Assembly: GCF_024171725.1 (NCBI RefSeq) | Contig: NZ_JAMTCG010000006.1 | Coordinates: forward strand, 124,001 to 188,000 | Source: Williamsia serinedens | Lineage (GTDB): Bacteria > Actinomycetota > Actinomycetes > Mycobacteriales > Mycobacteriaceae | Length of the DNA: 64,000 nucleotides | Reading direction: 5' to 3' | Shown: positions 57,469 through 64,000 of the stretch, piece by piece | How the letters are laid out: each line of letters opens with the position of its first letter | How positions within the stretch are numbered: position 1 is the first letter of the stretch | Program-made: the position numbers and the translations under genes | Notes under the pieces: model-generated | Told to the model about the DNA's origin: nothing | What the model saw: only the letters and a program-made list of their open reading frames with translations | The model's database searches: none

Positions 57469-59553
57469 TCAGGTGAGGGCGTACACCGTCTGGCCGCCGA
57501 CGGTCGTCGCGGTGTAGTTCGCGGCGACCCACTGCGCGATCTGCGTGGCGCTCGAGCTGCTGCCGCCCGGGCCACCAGCGCTACCACTGCCGATGTAGTA
57601 GGCGATCTTCCCGTCCTTCACGTACTGGATGAACTGCGCCAGTGTCGGTGTGGGGTCGCCGCTCCAGCCGCCGATGGCCATGACCGATGTGCCGCTCGCG
57701 ATCTCGAGTCCCGACGCCGACTGCGAACCGTTCACGGCCGCAGCCCACGTGGTCGTCGTCGACTTCAGCAACGCGGTGAGTTCCGACGACGTCGCACCGC
57801 CCATGCCCATCCCGCCGGCACCGCCACCCGACTGCCGCGTCGACGCCGAACCCTGCTGCGCCGAACCCTGCTGGGTCGGCGTCGAACCCTGCTGACCACC
57901 GGCACCCGACGGCGGCGTGCCGCGCTGGGCGGAGCCGCCCGAACCACCAGGGCCACCGCCCATCCCGCCACCGGGACCGCCCATGCCGGACGCCTGCGAC
58001 GTCGAGACCGCCGTCGGGATCGATCCCGTGTGCTCGGTTGCGGCGGTGGCGATCCCGAACGCCGCTGTCGCACTGAACCCGACGAGCGCACCGAGGATCG
58101 CCATGGTCGCGACGAGCTTCTTCCACCGCATCTGCCCACCGACGACGACGCCGAGGGCACACACGGCAGCGACCACACCGATCGCCCACCGAGTCCACGT
58201 CGGGCCGAAGTCGTTGCGTGACAGCAGGACGACAGACCATCCGGCCGCGAGCGCGATCATCGCGGCCAGCGCGAGACGACCGTCGAGACGGTCACGCAAG
58301 CGCCACGCGAACGCGGCACCGAGGCCGACGAGCGCTCCGATCGCCGGCGCCAGAGCCACCGTGTAGTACGGGTGGATCGTGCCACTCATGTAGCTGAAGA
58401 TCAGGCCGGTCACGACGAGCCAGCCGCCCCACATCAGCAGACCGGCCTTCTCCCCGCGATCCAGACGGGCGGTCTCCCGCACGCGGATGAACTGCCGCAC
58501 CACGAGATACAGACCGAAGACCAGCACGAACAGTGCGACCGGGAGCAGCCAGGAGATCTCGTTGCCCATCTCCGAGCCGAACAGCCGGTCGAGGCCCGTG
58601 GAGCCGCCGAAGCTGGACCCGGCGGCGCCGTTGCCGCCCATGCCGCCTCCGCCACCGTTGCCACTGCCGCCGAGGATGCGCCCGAGCCCGTTGTAGCCCA
58701 GCACGAGATCCATCACCGTGTTGTTCGTCGACCCACCGATGTACGGCCGCGACCCGGCGGGCCACAGCGCGACGACGAGCACCCACCAACCGGCCGCGAC
58801 GACGAGCGACACCGCCGCGACGACGAGGTGCGCCAGCCTTCGCAGCCATCCGGTGTTGGCCAGCAGCAGGTAGGCGAGACCGAACGCGGGCAGCACCAGC
58901 AGGCCCTGCAGCATCTTCGTCAGGAACGCGAAACCCAGTGCGACGCCGACGAGTGCGAGCCACCGCCCGGACCCCGCCGTGACCGCACGGATGAGGGCGT
59001 AGCCCGCGGCCACCATGAGCAGCACCAGCAGCGCGTCGGGGTTGTTGAATCGGAACATCAACGCGGCGGCCGGGGTGAACGCCAGCACCGCCCCTGCGAT
59101 GGTCGCGGCGATGGTGCCGAGCCGCTGGTCCGCGATCGTGCGACGGATCGTCGCGTAGAGCAGCGCCACGGCGGCGACGCCCATCAGCGCCTGCGGCGCG
59201 AGGACCGCCCAGCTGTTCATCCCGAAGATCCGCACCGACAGGCCCGTCACCCACAGCGACGCCGGAGGTTTGTCGACGGTGATGAAGTTCTGCGCGTCGA
59301 GCGACCCGAAGAACCACGCTTTCCAACTGGTCCCACCGGCCTGCGCGGCGGCCGCGTAGAAGCTGTTGGCGTACCCGTTCATCGACAGGTTCCAGAGATA
59401 GAGCACCGCGGTGACGACCAGCAGGATCGGCAGCGGTGCACGCGTCAGCACGCGGGAGCGGACAGGTCGGGACGACTCGAGGGCAGCCCGATGGCGACCA
59501 CCATCGGGCTCCGATCCGGCGGGCGGGCGGGCCCGGTCGACGAGGGTGGTCAT
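57469..59553 (-). CDS. GT39-family (ArnT/PMT-like) polytopic glycosyltransferase
   Basis: 694 residues. About 11-13 membrane helices in the first 490 residues. The first extracytoplasmic loop has 'FFGSLDAQNFITVDKPPASL' with the DKPP motif at residues 94-97, typical of lipid-linked-sugar glycosyltransferases. A Gly-rich loop 'GGSGNGGGGGMGGNGAAGSS' interrupts the domain. The C-terminal 200 residues are extracellular: a Gly/Gln/Ser low-complexity run, then a globular end ('LTALLKSTTTTWAAAVNGSQ' to 'VGGQTVYALT'). This matches mycobacterial 'ArnT-like' membrane transferases that glycosylate envelope polymers. The start at 59553 is 'MTTLVDRARPPAG'. Confidence 0.88.
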   Translation of the reverse strand: MTTLVDRARPPAGSEPDGGRHRAALESSRPVRSRVLTRAPLPILLVVTAVLYLWNLSMNGYANSFYAAAAQAGGTSWKAWFFGSLDAQNFITVDKPPASLWVTGLSVRIFGMNSWAVLAPQALMGVAAVALLYATIRRTIADQRLGTIAATIAGAVLAFTPAAALMFRFNNPDALLVLLMVAAGYALIRAVTAGSGRWLALVGVALGFAFLTKMLQGLLVLPAFGLAYLLLANTGWLRRLAHLVVAAVSLVVAAGWWVLVVALWPAGSRPYIGGSTNNTVMDLVLGYNGLGRILGGSGNGGGGGMGGNGAAGSSFGGSTGLDRLFGSEMGNEISWLLPVALFVLVFGLYLVVRQFIRVRETARLDRGEKAGLLMWGGWLVVTGLIFSYMSGTIHPYYTVALAPAIGALVGLGAAFAWRLRDRLDGRLALAAMIALAAGWSVVLLSRNDFGPTWTRWAIGVVAAVCALGVVVGGQMRWKKLVATMAILGALVGFSATAAFGIATAATEHTGSIPTAVSTSQASGMGGPGGGMGGGPGGSGGSAQRGTPPSGAGGQQGSTPTQQGSAQQGSASTRQSGGGAGGMGMGGATSSELTALLKSTTTTWAAAVNGSQSASGLEIASGTSVMAIGGWSGDPTPTLAQFIQYVKDGKIAYYIGSGSAGGPGGSSSSATQIAQWVAANYTATTVGGQTVYALT

Positions 59554-59639
59554 GAAGCCTCCGTAGGACGGCGACCGGCACGTGCCGGTCGGTGAGGTCT
59601 TCACGATGTCCGTTCTGCCTCGATCGTCCCTGCGCGGAG

Positions 59640-59996
59640 GCTGGGAGGTGGCTGGGAGCGTCCGCTGGTGGGAACGTGGGGTGATCGGCGACCGGGTCGA
59701 CAACCTCGGGCGGCGGTCGCCCCGGACCACCCGATTACACGGTCGGCGAGCACTTCATCTCGTGCGGCGGGCGCCCGATGGGACGCGTGCTGCACGTGGC
59801 CCCGGGAAGGGAGTTCACCGGGGAGATCGCGGGCGCGACGATGTCCTACGAGCTGATTCCCCAGGGTGATTCGACCCGACTGCTGCTGAAGGTCGTCATG
59901 GCGCGGGGACGTCCGATCGCGCCTCTGGTGTCGGTCGGTGACCTCGTCATGGCCCGACGACAGCTGCTGAACCTCACGCGTCTCGCCGAGGGGTGA
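59640..59996 (+). pseudogene. Decayed SRPBCC-family gene remnant
   Basis: Two reading frames each hold half of a recognisable protein. 'DRVDNLGRRSPR' is in the frame open from 59582. Then, one frameshift later, 'DYTVGEHFISCGGRPMGRVL', 'EIAGATMSYELIPQGDSTRL' and 'GDLVMARRQLLNLTRLAEG' run to a stop at 59996. D-N-L-G-R-R-S-P and 'DLVMxRRQLLNLKxLAE' are typical of one SRPBCC subgroup of about 150-170 residues. The N-terminal part is missing or scrambled. I infer a truncated, frameshifted remnant of a gene lost after the GT39 gene. Confidence 0.6.
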
Positions 59997-60000
59997 CCGC

Positions 60001-60711
60001 TCAGCTGCCGGCGATCGCAGCCTGGTCGCCGACACCGGAGACCGTCGCCCGCAACGCAGCGACGGTCGAGGCGTAGCGCGAGGACTTGATCTCGCCGAGT
60101 GTGCGGCCACGGGTGTTCTGGTGGGTCCGCCCGTAGGTGATGGCGGCGGCGAGCACCTCGTCGGCCGCGACCGCCGCGTCGGCGATCCCGAGATCGCGAG
60201 CCAGTTCTCCGCCGTAGCGACGGCCCGTCATGAGCATCTCGTGGGCGGGGCGCACCGGCAGCCGGTCGGCCACGAGCAGCACGCTCCCCGGCGCGTAGCT
60301 CGCACCGATGGTGATGCCGGGCATGCAGATGTAGCCGCGATCGGCCCGCATCACCATGTGGTCGTGCGCGATGGCGACCAGCGCGCCGCCGCCGAACGCG
60401 TGCCCCTGCACGGCGGCCGCGGTCGGCATCGGGAAGGTCAGCAACCGGGCGAGCAGCTCCTGGACGCTCTGGGTGTAGGCGTCGACCTGGTCGACGTGCT
60501 CGAGCACCCAGGCGGTGTCGAGACCCGTGGAGAAGAACTTCCCCGCGCCCGTCGTGACCAGCGCGGCGGGTCCCTCCGACGCGAGGACCTCGTCGAGGAG
60601 CTCGTTGATCTGCGCCACCTGCGGCGGCCCGAGGACGTTCTCGGTGTCGGTCGCCCCCTCCTCGTTCAGGTGGAGCACGAACACGGTGTCGTCACGCGTC
60701 AGGTGTGGCAC
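60001..60711 (-). CDS. Enoyl-CoA hydratase/isomerase family protein
   Basis: 236 residues from the GTG at 60711. Crotonase fold: 'ALVTTGAGKFFSTGLDTAWV' gives the first oxyanion-hole region and 'PTAAAVQGHAFGGGALVAIA' the second (GHAFGGG). 'MPGITIGASYAPGSVLLVAD' occupies the catalytic region where hydratases have Glu and isomerases vary. The short length and lack of the usual catalytic Glu pair suggest delta3-delta2 isomerase or another crotonase activity. It lies 10 bp after the EamA transporter gene on the same strand. Confidence 0.82.
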   Translation of the reverse strand: MPHLTRDDTVFVLHLNEEGATDTENVLGPPQVAQINELLDEVLASEGPAALVTTGAGKFFSTGLDTAWVLEHVDQVDAYTQSVQELLARLLTFPMPTAAAVQGHAFGGGALVAIAHDHMVMRADRGYICMPGITIGASYAPGSVLLVADRLPVRPAHEMLMTGRRYGGELARDLGIADAAVAADEVLAAAITYGRTHQNTRGRTLGEIKSSRYASTVAALRATVSGVGDQAAIAGS

Positions 60712-60721
60712 ACGCCCGACC

Positions 60722-61666
60722 CTAGTCGGGCACGCGCACCGGGGGCGGTGTGTCGGCGACAGCGGTCTCGGGTGCTTCCCCGCCCCGCTGCCGGGGGCGC
60801 CGACGACTGATCGCGACACCACCCAGGCACAGCGCACCGCCGATGAACCCGAACACCGTCGGCACCTCGCCGAGGGTCAGCCACGACAGGCCGATCGCCA
60901 GGGCCGGGACCACCAGCGACGTCGCGGCCAGCTTCCCCGCGTCCGTGCGGGTGAGGGCGTAGGCCCAGGTCGTGAACGCGATGGCCGTGGGACCGATCCC
61001 CAGGTACACCACCCCGAGCACCGCCGACGTGGGCGCCGCGGCGATCTCCTGGACGCTCAGCGGAGCGAACGGGACCGTCGCGAGCATGCCCGCGGCACAA
61101 CCCACCCAGGTCGCGGTGATCGAATCGACCTCGTGCAGAGCGGCTTTCTGCATCAGGACACCCGACGCGTACAGCACGGCGGTCACCAGTCCGAGTCCGA
61201 TGCCGAGCATGTCGTTGCTCCCGCCACCGCTGCCACCGACGGCGATGACGACCACACCGGTGAACGCGATCGCCATGCCGATGACCAGCGGCCGGGGGAA
61301 GCCCTCCCCGAAGAACAGCCCCGCCGTCACCGCCACCAGGATCGGGGCGAAGTTCACCAGCAGCGACGCGGTGCCGGCGTCGAGATGCCGCTCGGCCCAG
61401 TTGAGCAGCACCGTGTACGCCCCGAACCACAGGACGCCGTACCCGACCACCAACAGCAGCGACCGCCCGCGGGGGAACGGCCGACGATTGCGGGAGGCGA
61501 TCAGCAGCAGCACCGCGGTCCCGACCACCAGTCGCAGGAACGCCATCCCGCCGGGCGAGAAATGCCCTCCCGCAGAGCGGATGACGACGAACGACGACGC
61601 CCAGAGCAGCATCGTGACGGCGGCGGCGAGGACAGGCAGAGTCCCCGCGTCGAGACGACGGGTCAT
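60722..61666 (-). CDS. EamA/DMT family transporter
   Basis: 314 residues from the ATG at 61666, which starts 'MTRRLDAGTLPVLAAAVTML'. Ten hydrophobic helices arranged as two EamA repeats. Repeat 1 contains 'WASSFVVIRSAGGHFSPGGM' and 'NFAPILVAVTAGLFFGE'. Repeat 2 contains 'YLGIGPTAIAFTTWAYALTR' and 'LVVPALAIGLSWLTLGEVPT'. Members export metabolites or amino acids; the substrate is unknown. Upstream of and probably co-transcribed with the enoyl-CoA hydratase gene. Confidence 0.88.
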   Translation of the reverse strand: MTRRLDAGTLPVLAAAVTMLLWASSFVVIRSAGGHFSPGGMAFLRLVVGTAVLLLIASRNRRPFPRGRSLLLVVGYGVLWFGAYTVLLNWAERHLDAGTASLLVNFAPILVAVTAGLFFGEGFPRPLVIGMAIAFTGVVVIAVGGSGGGSNDMLGIGLGLVTAVLYASGVLMQKAALHEVDSITATWVGCAAGMLATVPFAPLSVQEIAAAPTSAVLGVVYLGIGPTAIAFTTWAYALTRTDAGKLAATSLVVPALAIGLSWLTLGEVPTVFGFIGGALCLGGVAISRRRPRQRGGEAPETAVADTPPPVRVPD

Positions 61667-61754
61667 GGGTCGAGCCTCGCCGACGGACCAGGCCGCCGAC
61701 AAGCGAGTTCCGGACACGGACCGCACAGTGGCTGCCAGATCACGCCCCGTCCGG

Positions 61755-62543
61755 TCACCCTCTGCCGACGAACTGCGCGATCCGCTGCGCCATGGCTTCC
61801 GGGTCCCACATGTGCTGCGCCCCCGGGACGCGCTCGGATCGCCCGTCGACGGCGGCAGCGGCGATCGCGTCGGCCGCCTCCGGCATGCCGGGGAAGGTGT
61901 CGGTGCCCACGACCGCCAACACCGGCGCCGTCACCGGCGCGAGGACACGGTCCAGTGGTTCGGCACTGACCGCGACGAGTGACCGGCCGTCGGCGCGGAG
62001 ACTGCCCACCTGCGCCACGATGCCGTCCCAGATGCCGGCCTGCTGAGCCATCTCGATGAACTCGGCGGGCATGTCGCGCATGTACTGGCGCTGCGCCCCG
62101 TCGCGGTCCCCGATGTCGAGGCGACGCTCGAACTCGTCGATCCACTCGCGGGTGTCGGCGCCGTCTTTCATGAACGGCGCCTCCCACAGCACGAGCCCGG
62201 TCACCGGCAGGCCCGCCCGGGCGGCCTCGATCGCGATCGCGCACCCGGACGAATGACCGCACAGCACAGCCGATCCCCCGGCCGCGTCGATCATCGCGGC
62301 GACGGCCGCCAGTTCGCGTTCCAGCGTGATGTCCCCACCGGCGGGGCTCTCGTTGCGACCGAGACGGTCGTACACGATCGACGAGACACCCCGCTGCGCG
62401 AGCAGCGTCGCGGTCGCGGTGGTACCCGGGTCGCCCGCACGGTGCGGACCTGCGCCCGCGATGAAGACCACCGCGGGTCCCCCGCTGCCGTGGTGGTCGA
62501 AGGCGACGCGGTCACCGAGGGAGGTGATCGCGAACTCGGTCAT
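61755..62543 (-). CDS. Alpha/beta hydrolase
   Basis: 262 residues from the ATG at 62543 ('MTEFAITSLGDRVAFDHHGS'). 'PAVVFIAGAGPHRAGDP' holds the oxyanion loop, 'SAVLCGHSSGCAIAIEAARA' the nucleophile elbow (GHSSG), 'VLAVVGTDTFPG' the acid strand, and 'VPGAQHMWDPEAMAQ' the His. No signal peptide, so it is cytosolic. Substrate unknown. It is close behind fgd (27 bp) on the same strand, so read-through from fgd is likely. Confidence 0.88.
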   Translation of the reverse strand: MTEFAITSLGDRVAFDHHGSGGPAVVFIAGAGPHRAGDPGTTATATLLAQRGVSSIVYDRLGRNESPAGGDITLERELAAVAAMIDAAGGSAVLCGHSSGCAIAIEAARAGLPVTGLVLWEAPFMKDGADTREWIDEFERRLDIGDRDGAQRQYMRDMPAEFIEMAQQAGIWDGIVAQVGSLRADGRSLVAVSAEPLDRVLAPVTAPVLAVVGTDTFPGMPEAADAIAAAAVDGRSERVPGAQHMWDPEAMAQRIAQFVGRG

Positions 62544-62570
62544 GACCCAGGAAACCATCCCTGCGGCGAC

Positions 62571-63596
62571 CTAGCCGCTCGTGACGGTCAGCTTCCGCAA
62601 CCGCGGCTCGAGGTCCTTCGCGAAGTTGTCGAGGAAACGCTGCTGGTCGTGGCCCGGCGCGTGGAACACCAGGTGGTTCAGGCCCGCGTCGGTGTACTGC
62701 TTCACGGCCTCGACTGCCTCGTCGGGATCGGACGCGACGATCCACCGCTTGGCGACCTGCTCGATGGGCAGCTCGTCGGCGAGGCGCTCCATCTCCGTCG
62801 AGCTGTTCACGCTGTGCTTCTGCTCCTGCGTCAGCGACAGCGGCGCCCAGAACCGCGTGTTCTCCAGCGCCAGTTCGGGATCGGGGTCGTAGGAGATCTT
62901 GATCTCGATCATCCGGTCGATGTCGTCGATCGACCGCTCCGCCTTCTCCGCGCCCTCCTTCACGGCCGGGATGAGCTTCTCGGTGTAGAGCTCCATGCCC
63001 TTGCCCGAGGTGCAGATGAACCCGTCGCCCTGTCGCCCGGCGTACCGCGCGACGACGGGGCCACCGGCGGCGACGTAGACCGGGACGGGCTTCTCCGGGA
63101 TGTCGTACATGTAGGCGCCCTGGGTAGTGTAGTACTCGCCCTCGAAGTCGACCTTCTCGCCGGTCCACAGCTCGCGCATCAGACGGATGGACTCGCGCAG
63201 GCGGGCGAACCGCTCCTTGAACTCCGGCCACTCGCCGGTGAACCCGGTCGCGTACTCGTTCAGCGCCTCGCCGGTCCCGACGCCGAGCATGATCCGGTTC
63301 GGGTACATGCACGCCATCGACGCGAAGGCCTGCGCGATGACGGCGGGGTTGTAGCGGAACGTCGGGGTCATCACCGACGTGCCGATCTGGACGCGCTTCG
63401 TGCGCTCACCGACCGCGGCCATCCAGGCCAGCGAGAACGGGGCGTGACCACCCTCGTGGCGCCAGGGCTGGAAGTGGTCGCTGACGGCGACGGAGTCCAT
63501 GCCCGCCCCCTCGGCAGCGACAGCGATCTCGACCAGTTCCCGCGGGTCGAACTGTTCCGCCGACGCCTTGTATCCGAGCCTGAGTTCCTGAGCCAT
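62571..63596 (-). CDS. fgd: F420-dependent glucose-6-phosphate dehydrogenase
   Basis: 341-residue luciferase-like TIM barrel. It oxidises glucose-6-phosphate to 6-phosphogluconolactone and reduces coenzyme F420. Landmarks are '[20 protein letters not shown]', '[20 protein letters not shown]' (His and Trp at the active site), '[20 protein letters not shown]', '[17 protein letters not shown]' and '[20 protein letters not shown]' (phosphate site). ATG at 63596 with GAGGTGA upstream. As in M. tuberculosis it lies beside the pta-ackA region, but here about 9 kb of other genes separate them. Its presence means the organism makes F420. Confidence 0.96.
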   Translation of the reverse strand: MAQELRLGYKASAEQFDPRELVEIAVAAEGAGMDSVAVSDHFQPWRHEGGHAPFSLAWMAAVGERTKRVQIGTSVMTPTFRYNPAVIAQAFASMACMYPNRIMLGVGTGEALNEYATGFTGEWPEFKERFARLRESIRLMRELWTGEKVDFEGEYYTTQGAYMYDIPEKPVPVYVAAGGPVVARYAGRQGDGFICTSGKGMELYTEKLIPAVKEGAEKAERSIDDIDRMIEIKISYDPDPELALENTRFWAPLSLTQEQKHSVNSSTEMERLADELPIEQVAKRWIVASDPDEAVEAVKQYTDAGLNHLVFHAPGHDQQRFLDNFAKDLEPRLRKLTVTSG

Positions 63597-63658
63597 TGCT
63601 TCACCTCGCCCTTCGACGATCCACCGCCGCGTCCACGACAGCTCCACCGTAGCCCGAC

Positions 63659-64000
63659 CTACGGAGCGAGTGATCCGTCGGGCAGCGGCGCCGCCGGCAG
63701 GTCCAGCCGGAACACCGCGCCCGGCGGGTCCGTCGACACCAGCACCACCTCGCCACCGTGCGACCGTGCCAGTCCCCGCGCCACGGCCAGTCCCAGGCCC
63801 GACCCGCCGGAACGGCGGTCGCGGGAGTCGTCCAGACGCACCATCCGCTCGAACACGCGGTCGCGGTCGGCGGGCGGGATGCCGACGCCGGAGTCGGCGA
63901 CGACGAGGTGCACCCAACCCGGGGAGGCGTCGACGGTCAGCTGCACCCGGCCGCCCGTCGGCGTGGCCTGGCAGGCGTTGTCGACGAGGTTGGCGACGAT
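63659..64000 (-). CDS. Sensor histidine kinase, C-terminal part (partial)
   Basis: The last 113 residues of a histidine kinase; the rest lies beyond the right edge. The ATPase domain N box is '[17 protein letters not shown]', G1 is '[20 protein letters not shown]' and G2 is '[20 protein letters not shown]'. No response-regulator gene is visible in the window; it would normally lie upstream, outside. Stop TAG at 63659, 62 bp from the fgd start. Confidence 0.93.
   Translation of the reverse strand: MVANLVDNACQATPTGGRVQLTVDASPGWVHLVVADSGVGIPPADRDRVFERMVRLDDSRDRRSGGSGLGLAVARGLARSHGGEVVLVSTDPPGAVFRLDLPAAPLPDGSLAP

Noticed and set aside
59778-59996. Independent 72-residue gene
   Set aside because: Family similarity begins upstream of its ATG in the same frame and continues in another frame, so it is the tail of a broken gene rather than a complete small one.

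Overview
The window comes from a high-GC actinobacterium of the order Mycobacteriales. Gordonia, Williamsia or Rhodococcus relatives fit best; the genus is an inference. Gene content and order mirror the Mycobacterium tuberculosis stretch fgd1-pta-ackA-pknG-glnH-glnX-mutT3-thiE-thiOSG-thiD-thiC-xthA-GNAT-def-Rv0430-Rv0431-sodC-Rv0433-pssA-psd-moeA. F420-dependent glucose-6-phosphate dehydrogenase, the PknG/GlnX/GlnH sensing set and two 13E12-type (DUF222) HNH genes also point to this order. Coding density is very high, with many 4-bp ATGA/GTGA stop-start overlaps and frequent GTG starts. No rRNA, tRNA, CRISPR array or insertion sequence was seen.

Layout, left to right. 1-3.9 kb: a truncated membrane protein with an acyl-CoA thioesterase-like tail, a tandem acyl-CoA dehydrogenase pair and an SRPBCC protein. 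3.9-9.2 kb: a HAD phosphatase, then a dipeptidase-moeA-psd-pssA operon (molybdenum cofactor and phosphatidylethanolamine synthesis). 9.2-10.3 kb: two small envelope proteins. 10.4-17.1 kb: a seven-function Mrp Na+/H+ antiporter operon, followed by a PucR-type regulator. 18.5-23.1 kb: glutamate-cysteine-ligase-like enzyme, sodC, LytR_C and DUF3263 genes on minus, def and GNAT on plus. 23.2-29.3 kb: an accessory insertion relative to the mycobacterial order (ApbE-like protein, DUF222-HNH gene, two unrecognised genes, two cell-surface genes, formamidase operon). 29.4-39.8 kb: xthA, a limonene-epoxide-hydrolase-like gene, the thiamine genes under two TPP riboswitches, an ABC exporter, an unusual 22-bp-period inverted repeat array, a stand-alone LeuA regulatory domain behind a putative leader-peptide attenuator, and mutT3. 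40-44.8 kb: glnX-glnH-pknG. 44.8-49.8 kb: minus-strand accessory genes, including the candidate new system. 50-53.3 kb: ackA-pta. 53.4-64 kb: lipase, second DUF222-HNH gene, GT39 glycosyltransferase, a decayed SRPBCC gene, enoyl-CoA hydratase, EamA transporter, alpha/beta hydrolase, fgd and the end of a sensor kinase.

The most interesting region is 46.7-49.8 kb. A four-gene minus-strand operon starts with an 84-residue peptide made of three near-identical 24-residue Asp/Gly/His-rich repeats. It is followed 28 bp later by a JmjC/YcfD-type 2-oxoglutarate oxygenase, 10 bp later by a sucrase/ferredoxin-like [2Fe-2S] protein, and 37 bp later by a GT-A glycosyltransferase. This looks like a ribosomally made, post-translationally hydroxylated and possibly glycosylated peptide system, in a lineage where I know of no named equivalent.

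Three regulatory signals also stand out. Both DUF222-HNH genes carry RecA-NDp (PafBC-type) DNA-damage promoters with a shared upstream 12-mer, one of them overlapping a LexA-like box. A putative leaderless 13-codon Val-Val leader precedes the LeuA-domain gene. A 22-bp-period repeat array in two inverted halves lies between thiG and the ABC transporter.
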